From NCBI GenBank assembly GCA_002729125.1, contig PBTQ01000048.1:1-56253 (forward strand): 56,253 nt of DNA, written 5' to 3'. This DNA comes from Acidimicrobiaceae bacterium. GTDB lineage: Bacteria; Actinomycetota; Acidimicrobiia; Acidimicrobiales; Aldehydirespiratoraceae. Each line of letters opens with the position of its first letter. Within the stretch, counting starts at the first letter, position 1. Positions 50,150-56,253 of this stretch are shown here, piece by piece. The notes under the pieces are model-generated. The model ran no database searches. It was given only the letters and a program-made list of their open reading frames with translations, and was not told the DNA's origin. The translations under genes and the position numbers were made by a program.

Positions 50150-51340
50150 GTGTCCGGACTGATCGAACTCCTGCCGTCACCCGAGATCGACGAGAACCTG
50201 CTCGCCGCCGAGCGGCTCGAGAACCTGCGCAGCACCATGCTGGCCGACGGCCTGCAGCTCCTCGTCCTCACTAATCCGGTGAGCATTCGCTACGCCACCG
50301 GCTACCGGGCGCATTCCGCCTTCCAGTCACGGATCCCCTCGGCCTACGCAATCGTGCCGCTCGTCGGCCCGATCATCATGCACGGGGCGTACATCGAGGA
50401 TCTTGCACTCGTCGAGGTTTCCCGACGCTCGCACGCCATCACGAGTTTCGACGCCGGCCTCGATCTCTCGATCGCTGCCGATCGCTTCGCCGCCGATATC
50501 GAACGAGCGCTCACCGAGCTTGGCTATGACTCCCGTGACTCGACCGGCATCGAACGCACCACACCGACCGGGCACCGTGCCTTCGCCGATATTGGCCTCA
50601 ACGTCTTCGACGCAGAGCCGACCGTTGAACTCGCCCGCAGCCGAAAATCCGATCTTGAGATGGTGGCACTCGACTACTCGATTGCCGTTGCCGAGTACGG
50701 GATGACGCTGATGGAGCGGGCGCTCGAACCGGGTGTCACCGAGAACCAACTGTTCGCCCTGCTGCACCAGACCAACATCGCCCATGACGGTGACTGGATC
50801 GACGGCCGCATGCTGTGCTCGGGCCCCCGAACCAATCCCTGGTATCAGGAGGCGAGTCACCGCAAGATCGAGCAGGGCGACATGGTCGCGTTTGACACCG
50901 ACATGATCGGTCCGTACGGCTATTGCGCCGATATCTCTCGCACCTGGGTGTGCGGCGATGACCCGAGCCCCGACCAGTGCGATCTCTACAAGCGGGCACT
51001 CGAGGAGATCTGGCACAACACGTCCCTCCTGCACGTCGGCGCTTCGTTTGCCGAGCTCTCACAGAACGCCTATCGCCAGCCCGATGAATACGTCGCCAAC
51101 CGCTACGCCTGTGTATACCACGGCGTCGGCATGAGTTATGAGTATCCAAAGATCCCCTATCCCCAGGACTGGGAATGGACCGGGTACGACGGAGAACTCG
51201 AGGACGGTGTCGTGCTGTCCGTCGAGTCGTATGTCGGTGCAGAAGGGGGATCGCAGGGGGTCAAGCTCAAGCAGATGGTGCGGGTGACCTCAAGTGGGGT
51301 CGAGGTCTTGTCGAGCTATCCCCTCTGGAATCCTTTCTAA
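50150..51340 (+). CDS. M24-fold metallohydrolase-like protein related to DMSP lyase DddP
   Basis: 396 aa. N-terminal creatinase-like domain (LLVLTNPVSIRYATGYRAH) and C-terminal pita-bread domain. SGPRTNPWYQE and VAFDTDMIGPYGYCADISRTW match the DddP pattern, including the spacing of the three metal-ligand Asp residues (DTD...D). The next ligands are H in CVYHGVGMSYEYP and E in LSVESYVGAEGG. The last ligand, normally Glu in KLED, is Lys here (VKLKQMVRVT). That makes metal binding and DMSP lyase activity doubtful; a divergent M24 paralogue is the safe call. GTG 50150 chosen; TTG 50102 would extend it. Confidence 0.78.
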   Translation: MSGLIELLPSPEIDENLLAAERLENLRSTMLADGLQLLVLTNPVSIRYATGYRAHSAFQSRIPSAYAIVPLVGPIIMHGAYIEDLALVEVSRRSHAITSFDAGLDLSIAADRFAADIERALTELGYDSRDSTGIERTTPTGHRAFADIGLNVFDAEPTVELARSRKSDLEMVALDYSIAVAEYGMTLMERALEPGVTENQLFALLHQTNIAHDGDWIDGRMLCSGPRTNPWYQEASHRKIEQGDMVAFDTDMIGPYGYCADISRTWVCGDDPSPDQCDLYKRALEEIWHNTSLLHVGASFAELSQNAYRQPDEYVANRYACVYHGVGMSYEYPKIPYPQDWEWTGYDGELEDGVVLSVESYVGAEGGSQGVKLKQMVRVTSSGVEVLSSYPLWNPF

Positions 51341-51351
51341 TCCGAACGACT

Positions 51352-51615
51352 GAACCCCGATCCTGGACGTTTGTTCAGGGCACCCCTACGCTGAAGCTAA
51401 CTGATCGTCTGATCCCATCGCGCTTCTTCACCGAGTCCTCACTTGCCCTTGGCGGCAGCGAAGTCGGGTGCCGCACGATCGAGTCGATCGACTGGTTCCA
51501 GCCGCTCTTCAACGAGGTCCCCGACCTTGTCGACGGTCAGCTCGTCGTTCCCAACCGCTCAGGGCACGGATTCACGCTCGACCGCAAGGCGGTCGCCCAT
51601 CACGCCTTCGACTAG
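51352..51615 (+). pseudogene. C-terminal fragment of a mandelate racemase/enolase-superfamily enzyme
   Basis: About 85 residues resemble only the tail of MR/MLE enzymes: TPTLKLTDRLIPSRFFTESSLALGGSEVGCRTIESIDWFQPLF, followed by DGQLVVPNRSGHGFTLDRKAVAHHAFD, the typical end of the barrel domain and capping strand. The metal-binding barrel core is missing, and no good start codon precedes it. The preceding M24 gene ends 12 bp upstream. The stop overlaps the convergent SDR stop. A gene relic. Confidence 0.72.
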
Positions 51616-52460
51616 TCGAGATCGACAATCCCGAAGATCTGCGGGTTTCGGTTCTCGATGATGCTGGTGTGCTTCTCGCGCAGCATCTCGACCATGCCCA
51701 GATCGGTGAAAATCCAGAAGCGGTTGTTCACGATCGCGTCGTGCACCAGGTCGGCGACTGCGTCGGGCTCCATGCCGCCGTCGATGGCGGCCTTCACGAA
51801 CGCCTGAGCGGCTTGCTGTTCCTCGGTGGGTTCGAAGAGCGCTGGCGGTGCCGCGGACTCGGGTTGGTTACGGCTCGCTTCGGCGATCTCGGTGCGGACC
51901 CAACCCGGGCACAGACACGACACACCGATGCCGGTCTGGTCGCTGGCCATGGTGTTGTACAGGCCCTGGGTGATGCCGACCACAGCCCACTTGCTCGCCG
52001 TGTAGGGCGAGTGGCCCGGTAGGTGGCCCGCTATCGACGCCGTATTGACGACGTGCCCTTCGCCCTGCTCGATCATGCGGGGAATGAACGCCCGGTGGCC
52101 GTGAACGACGCCCCAAAAGTTCACGCCCATGACCCATTCCCATGCGCCGACCGAGATGAAGTCCGGGTTGGGGGCTTCGGCAACGCCAGCGTTGTTGCAC
52201 AGCACGTGCACGCCGCCGAACTCTGCGAAGGCGAGATCGGCGAGCTGATCGACCGCTGCGCCGTCGGAGACATCGGTGATCTGGCCGATCACGCGGGTGC
52301 TGTGAGCCGCCACTTCAGCGACGGCATCGTCGAGCTTTGGGGCCTCGATGTCGCTCAGCACGACGTTCATGCCCTCGCGAGCGAAACGATTGGCAAACGC
52401 TCGGCCCATGCCGCTGGCGGCGCCGGTGACGACGGCGGTCTTGTCGGAGAGATCCTGCAT
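51612..52460 (-). CDS. Short-chain dehydrogenase/reductase (SDR)
   Basis: 282 aa. TGAASGMG cofactor loop, CNNAGVAEAP, Ser in NTASIAGHLPG, YTASK (Y/K), LCPGWVRTEIAEA. The C-terminal extension after about residue 230 (FVKAAIDGGMEPDAVADLVHDAIVNNRFWIFTDLGMVEMLREKHTSIIE) is usual in this actinobacterial SDR subfamily. Substrate unknown. ATG 52460. Confidence 0.92.
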   Translation of the reverse strand: MQDLSDKTAVVTGAASGMGRAFANRFAREGMNVVLSDIEAPKLDDAVAEVAAHSTRVIGQITDVSDGAAVDQLADLAFAEFGGVHVLCNNAGVAEAPNPDFISVGAWEWVMGVNFWGVVHGHRAFIPRMIEQGEGHVVNTASIAGHLPGHSPYTASKWAVVGITQGLYNTMASDQTGIGVSCLCPGWVRTEIAEASRNQPESAAPPALFEPTEEQQAAQAFVKAAIDGGMEPDAVADLVHDAIVNNRFWIFTDLGMVEMLREKHTSIIENRNPQIFGIVDLD

Positions 52461-52504
52461 TCTCCGGACCGTACTCGCCGCCCTGATCCGCTCGTTAGTC
52501 TCAG

Positions 52505-53659
52505 ATGATGACCTCTTACGAGCGTGTCGATGTCGCTGTCATCGGCCGAGGCCTGATCGGCTCCGGCGCCGGACGCCATCTCGCCGAATCCGGCCGGTCG
52601 GTGGCGCTGATCGGACCAGGAGAACCCGCCGACTGGAACGCATCCGACGGGCCGTTCTCGTCTCATCATGACCAAGGTCGCATCACCCGTATCGCCGGCC
52701 GCAACGCGATGTGGACCGAAGTGGCCGCCCACGCCTGCGCTCGATATGCCGACATCGAGGCCCGCTCCGGAATCGGATTCCACACCCCACGGGGTGTGCT
52801 CGTCTCGTATCCCGACGCCGCCGACTGGGTCGACCGCGCCGAGCACTGGGGGAGTGACGCCCACCTCGTCGACCCGGACTGGGTACGGGGCGAAACGGGT
52901 GTGGCGATCGAGAACGGGCTCGGCATCGCGTTCGAGGGAGCGCCGGCCGGCCACGTCAACCCGCGACGACTCGTCGCCGCACAGACCCGCCTCACCGAAC
53001 TCGCAGGAGGCGTGGTGATCGACGACGCCGTGCGAGCCGTCGAGCGTCGCAACGGTGGTTTCGAACTTTCCGGGGGGTTCGGTTCGGTCATGGCCGATCG
53101 AATCCTGGTGTCGACCGGTGGCTTCGGTTCGGAACTTTTCGACTGGAAGCTCGATGTGGAGCGCCGGGCTCGCACCATCGTGATGGCCCGACTGGCTGAC
53201 GATGGTCGGATTCCCAGCCTGATCCTTGACCAGCCGCCGGACGACCGAATCCAGGAGGTCTATTGGGTGCCTCCGGTGGAGTATCCCGACGGCTCGGTCC
53301 GTATCAAGATCGGCGGCAACATGAAGGACACGATCCTGCTCGAGCCCGACGAGCTCGTCGACTGGTTCCACGGTGACGGCGACCCAGCCGAGATCGACTG
53401 CCTCCGCAACAACCTCCGCGCCCTCTTGCCCGACGCGCCACTCGGCGATGTCACGACCCAGCCGTGCGTCATCACCGGCACCTCCACCGGGATGCCCTAC
53501 ATCGGCATGGTCGACGATGGCATCGGCGTCGCGATCGCCGGCAACGGTTCGGCCGCGAAATCGAGTGACGAACTTGGTCGACTCGGTGCCTCACTGTTCG
53601 GCGAGGCCGGCTGGGGCTCCAGACTCGACCCGTCTCTCTTCACCCCACAGTTCGCCTGA
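52505..53659 (+). CDS. DAO-family FAD-dependent oxidoreductase (sarcosine/amino-acid oxidase-like)
   Basis: 384 aa. VDVAVIGRGLIGSGAGRHLAESG is the FAD-binding Rossmann entry; DQGRITRI follows as in monomeric sarcosine oxidases; GHVNPRRLVAAQ and ILVSTGGFGSELF continue the fold, and near the C terminus GMPYIGMVDDGIGVAIAGNGSAAKSSDELG. It oxidises a secondary or primary amine, substrate unknown. ATG 52505 (ATG 52508 adjacent). Its stop abuts the convergent TauE gene without a gap. Confidence 0.88.
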   Translation: MMTSYERVDVAVIGRGLIGSGAGRHLAESGRSVALIGPGEPADWNASDGPFSSHHDQGRITRIAGRNAMWTEVAAHACARYADIEARSGIGFHTPRGVLVSYPDAADWVDRAEHWGSDAHLVDPDWVRGETGVAIENGLGIAFEGAPAGHVNPRRLVAAQTRLTELAGGVVIDDAVRAVERRNGGFELSGGFGSVMADRILVSTGGFGSELFDWKLDVERRARTIVMARLADDGRIPSLILDQPPDDRIQEVYWVPPVEYPDGSVRIKIGGNMKDTILLEPDELVDWFHGDGDPAEIDCLRNNLRALLPDAPLGDVTTQPCVITGTSTGMPYIGMVDDGIGVAIAGNGSAAKSSDELGRLGASLFGEAGWGSRLDPSLFTPQFA

Positions 53660-54397
53660 TCAGGCGAACGTCCGGATCGCCAAAGCGGTTACGGTCACCG
53701 CAATCGTCGCGACGACAAAACGGTCGAACCCTTCCGAGCTGAACCGGTTGCGGAGGTGCTCACCAAACGGGACCGTGGCAAGCGCTGGGAGGCAGCCAAG
53801 CACGGCGACCGTCCAGCGACCGGACAACTCGCCGGCGATGAGCAGCGCCACCAGCTGAGCGGCACCGGTCAGTGCAAACAGGGTCGTGATCGAGAAGATG
53901 TGGGCGCGGCGTTCGAGTCGGTAGCAGTGGATCCACGATCCGATCAGTGGGCCGGAGATCCCGATTGCCCCTTGCAGGAGGCCGGTGGCGAGCCCGACAC
54001 CGGGCGCAGCTCGTCGCGAGGCTGCAGGCGTGATCCGGAAGTCCGGCATCCGTACGAAGGTGATGACATAGATCGCGACAACGGCGATGAGCGCGACGAC
54101 GAGCGGCGCTTCGCTGAACGACACGAGGGCGTAGGTGCCGACGACACCGCCGACGACGCCGGTCGCCCCCAACACCGGAAGGTCGCGGGTCTCGGCTCGA
54201 CTCTCACGGGATCGCCAGGCCATGACGATATTGATCAGCAAGTTCGGAATGGCGACTGCGGCGACGGCCGTTTCCAGATCGGTGATGAAGGAGATGATCG
54301 GGATCGACACGAGTGGGAGGCCCATGCCGCTGATGCTCTTGATCGCTGAGCCGAGCAGGATCGCCGCAAGGGCGACGGCGATTTCTTCGCCGCTCAC
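53660..54397 (-). CDS. TauE/SafE-family sulfite exporter-like membrane protein
   Basis: 245 aa, about 8 hydrophobic helices. GSAIKSISGMGLPLVSIPIISFITDLETAVAAVAIPNLLIN is the TauE signature of the first half; GVGLATGLLQGAIGISGPLIGSWI is the repeat in the second half. Members export sulfite, sulfonates or organic anions. GTG 54397 overlaps the upstream lipoprotein stop by 4 bp. Confidence 0.9.
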   Translation of the reverse strand: MSGEEIAVALAAILLGSAIKSISGMGLPLVSIPIISFITDLETAVAAVAIPNLLINIVMAWRSRESRAETRDLPVLGATGVVGGVVGTYALVSFSEAPLVVALIAVVAIYVITFVRMPDFRITPAASRRAAPGVGLATGLLQGAIGISGPLIGSWIHCYRLERRAHIFSITTLFALTGAAQLVALLIAGELSGRWTVAVLGCLPALATVPFGEHLRNRFSSEGFDRFVVATIAVTVTALAIRTFA

Positions 54398-55377
54398 GAT
54401 TCGGGCAGTCGGAAGTCGTTACGGGTGGCACTCTCACGTTCGCTCAACGTCGTGTAGCCCCGTCCGTCGGGATGCAAGGCGATCGCCTCGCCCTGCCGCT
54501 CCGGCGCTGATGCTGCCTCGCATGGTTCCCCTGCGAGCGCCTCGGCGATCGACGATGTGACAGGCCGGTCGAAGAGCAGGACTCGGGTCGGGGTGCGCAC
54601 GGCGATCACTCTGCCATCCGCCGACAGGTCGGCGGCGCTGATCGATTCGCCGATGTCGAACTCGGCCACCCGCTCGAGGGTCACAGCGTCACTCGAATCC
54701 GTGAGCGGCAGGACGTAGACGCCGGCTGGGCTGTCGGTGCCCTTGGTGATCAGGACCGCCTCGGCGCCGTCGACATCGACCATCACCGCTTCGGTGTCGA
54801 GGCGGCCCTCAGCGAAGGTAAACGACCAGAACTTGAGGTCGTCGAGGGTGGCGCCGCTGCCATCGGGTTCGCGCGAGGCGATCAGCCGCACCGTCGGTCG
54901 GATGTGCAGGTTGTCGCCGGTGTCGGCGAAGTAGAGCGTGCTGCCGGCGACCGCGATGTCTTCCCAGTCGAGCAGCGCCGTACCGACCGTCCAGACCGCA
55001 TCCACGGTCGATCCCGCCCCGATGCCGAAGAGCCGGGGAAGGTTCCCCGAGTCGTTGTGGGCGTACATTCGCCCGTCGACGGTGCGAGAATACACCACCC
55101 CCGACGTCTCGGGGAGCAGGTCCGTGTCGATCTGTGGCGTCGGTTCGACGAGCATGACTCCCACACAAAGATCAGCTGCGGTGATCCCGGTCGGGTCAGT
55201 GAGGCGAAGCGTGGTCGTCGGGACGGCGTCGTTGCTTCCTGAATCCGGCACCGTGGTCAACGATTCGGGCTGGCCTTCGAAGGTCGTGGGCGGTTGGACG
55301 ACCGCCGATGACTCCCGGTCATTGCTGCAGCCGACCGCGCCGAGCGCGATCACGAGCGTAAGAACGATCGGCCTCAC
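54394..55377 (-). CDS. Hypothetical lipoprotein with beta-propeller-like domain
   Basis: 327 aa. A short lipoprotein signal is present: VLTLVIALGAVGCSND (lipobox AVGC), then a Ser/Thr/Pro linker (about 20-60). The rest has beta-strand segments suggesting a propeller: LPETSGVVYSRTVDGRMYAHNDSGNLPRLFGIG, WEDIAVAGSTLYFADTGDNLHIRPTVRL, EAVLITKGTDSPAGVYVLPL, AADLSADGRVIAVRTPTRVLLF. Function unknown. GTG 55377 and its stop overlap both neighbours by 4 bp, so it is coupled between the LLM oxidoreductase and TauE genes. Confidence 0.8.
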   Translation of the reverse strand: MRPIVLTLVIALGAVGCSNDRESSAVVQPPTTFEGQPESLTTVPDSGSNDAVPTTTLRLTDPTGITAADLCVGVMLVEPTPQIDTDLLPETSGVVYSRTVDGRMYAHNDSGNLPRLFGIGAGSTVDAVWTVGTALLDWEDIAVAGSTLYFADTGDNLHIRPTVRLIASREPDGSGATLDDLKFWSFTFAEGRLDTEAVMVDVDGAEAVLITKGTDSPAGVYVLPLTDSSDAVTLERVAEFDIGESISAADLSADGRVIAVRTPTRVLLFDRPVTSSIAEALAGEPCEAASAPERQGEAIALHPDGRGYTTLSERESATRNDFRLPES

Positions 55378-56253
55378 AGGGCGAAGGCGTCCGCAAGGAG
55401 TTCGTAGCTCCGAGCCCGCGCCTCATGGCTCCAGACGATCGTGACCGCCATGAACTCGTCGGCGCCGTACGCTCGGACCATCTCCTCGACACCGGCTTTT
55501 ACCGTCGCTGGCGAGCCGACGATCATCGGCTTGCGCTGTGCAGGGATGTCGAGGGGCCCGGGCCGGTGCACCGCCGTCTCCTCGGGAGTCGGGATCGGGC
55601 CACTGAGACCCCGCTGACGCCAGAGCTTGACCGGCTCGGCGAGCGCCTGCGCTTCGTCGTCGGTCTCGGCACAGATCACGCTGGCCGCGATGAGCACGTA
55701 GGGCTCGGCATTGCGGCCGTCAGCGTCGTACTGACGTCGGTACGCGTGGGTGATCGACGGCCCATCGGCCATGGTGATGAAGTCGGCGAAGGCAAGTGGC
55801 AGCCCGAAGTGAGCAGCGAGGGCGGCGGAGTCAGGACTCGATCCGAGCAGGAAAATCGGTGGTGGTTCCTCGACAACGGGCGTGGCGGTCACCCGACCGT
55901 GGAAGGGGCTTTCCTCGGGCAGTGCGTTGCGGAGCCACCCGTCGAGTTCAGCCACCATCGCCGGGTAGTGCTGGGCCGAAGGCGGCTGTCGGGTCTGTGA
56001 GAGGGCGACGGCCGTCACCTGATCCGACCCTGGCGCGCGGCCGAGTCCAAGGTCGATCCGCCCTGGATGCAGGGCGCTCAACACCTTGAACGACTCTGCG
56101 ACCTTGAGAGGGGAGTAGTGGGGGAGCATCACACCCCCGGTACCGACCCGCAGCGTTTCGGTCGCCTGGGCGATGTGACCGACGAGGATCTCCGGCGCCG
56201 ATCCGGCGAGCCCAAGGGTGTTGTGGTGCTCGGCAACCCAATAACGGTGATAG
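55374..56253 (-). CDS. LLM-class flavin-dependent oxidoreductase, 5' partial
   Basis: C-terminal 293 residues; the start lies beyond the right edge, because the frame continues as YHRYWVAEHHNTLGLAGSAPEIL before GTG 56132. VGTGGVMLPHYSPLKVAESFKVLSALHPGRIDLGLGRAPGSD is typical of group-1 LLM (MsnO8-like) flavin enzymes, as are PPIFLLGSSPDSAALAA and the C-terminal VGSPATVKAGVEEMV. A monooxygenase using reduced FMN; substrate unknown. First gene of the LLM-lipoprotein-TauE operon, which would fit sulfur or organosulfonate metabolism, though this is inference. Confidence 0.9.
   Translation of the reverse strand, partial: YHRYWVAEHHNTLGLAGSAPEILVGHIAQATETLRVGTGGVMLPHYSPLKVAESFKVLSALHPGRIDLGLGRAPGSDQVTAVALSQTRQPPSAQHYPAMVAELDGWLRNALPEESPFHGRVTATPVVEEPPPIFLLGSSPDSAALAAHFGLPLAFADFITMADGPSITHAYRRQYDADGRNAEPYVLIAASVICAETDDEAQALAEPVKLWRQRGLSGPIPTPEETAVHRPGPLDIPAQRKPMIVGSPATVKAGVEEMVRAYGADEFMAVTIVWSHEARARSYELLADAFAL

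Noticed and set aside
50150-51340. Firm DMSP lyase (dddP) annotation
   Set aside because: The last metal-ligand Glu is replaced by Lys, so activity cannot be assumed despite the DddP-like motifs.

Overview
This is a GC-rich, densely packed bacterial chromosome segment with about 50 genes on both strands. GTG starts and 4-bp ATGA/GTGA overlaps between co-directional genes are common. The gene content suggests a free-living, probably aquatic, high-GC actinobacterium; Acidimicrobiia (Ilumatobacter/Microtrichales-like) would fit, but that is inference. Supporting families are F420/flavin LLM oxidoreductases, a Ddn-like F420 protein, the SCO6745 and DUF6027 families, many acyl-CoA enzymes and lipoproteins with actinobacterial-style Thr- or Asp-rich linkers. 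I saw no rRNA, tRNA, CRISPR array, insertion sequence or prophage.

Layout. 1-2.7 kb: end of an LLM oxidoreductase, a small-molecule kinase and a LysR regulator. 2.7-7.2 kb: a molybdopterin respiratory enzyme operon made of a fused four-cluster ferredoxin/NrfD membrane subunit and a Cys-type catalytic subunit without a Tat signal, divergent from the LysR gene, with ATAGAG/CTCTAT half-sites between them. 7.2-7.8 kb: a decayed ABC-transporter ATPase tail. 7.8-16.9 kb: a MaoC-type hydratase, class I aldolase, 2OG oxygenase, sterol-desaturase-like hydroxylase, flavoprotein, prolyl oligopeptidase, a peroxiredoxin-like gene interrupted by an in-frame TGA that looks like selenocysteine, and a PhyH dioxygenase. 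16.9-25.6 kb: a nitroreductase-SRPBCC fusion, SCO6745 protein, MFS transporter, an HxD protein, malonyl-CoA decarboxylase, SulP transporter, fatty acid desaturase and an AhpD-like protein.

25.6-39.1 kb is rich in acyl-CoA metabolism. It holds an acyl-CoA synthetase/thiolase/enoyl-CoA hydratase operon; a carotenoid oxygenase; a Ddn-like protein; an HpcH/HpaI aldolase; a second enoyl-CoA hydratase; and a TetR-controlled operon of acyl-CoA carboxylase (both subunits) plus acyl-CoA dehydrogenase, with a near-perfect 20-bp operator in front of tetR. 39.1-56.3 kb: a GNAT-AAA fusion, a lipoprotein with an in-frame tandem repeat, a disulfide-reductase-like/FNR fusion, an orphan branched-chain-type binding lipoprotein, a TetR/SDR pair, an IYD-like nitroreductase, a penicillin-acylase lipoprotein with a hotdog protein, a DddP-like M24 protein with an altered metal ligand, a mandelate-racemase fragment, and SDR, DAO, TauE, lipoprotein and LLM genes.

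The most notable item is the gene at 14996-15544 (minus). A conventional reading gives a truncated 128-aa protein. Reading TGA at 15412-15410 as Sec joins it to an intact N-terminal peroxiredoxin segment, creates a U-L-P-C redox motif, and places a bacterial-SECIS-like hairpin immediately 3' of the codon. No Sec machinery gene lies in the window, so the call needs the rest of the genome.
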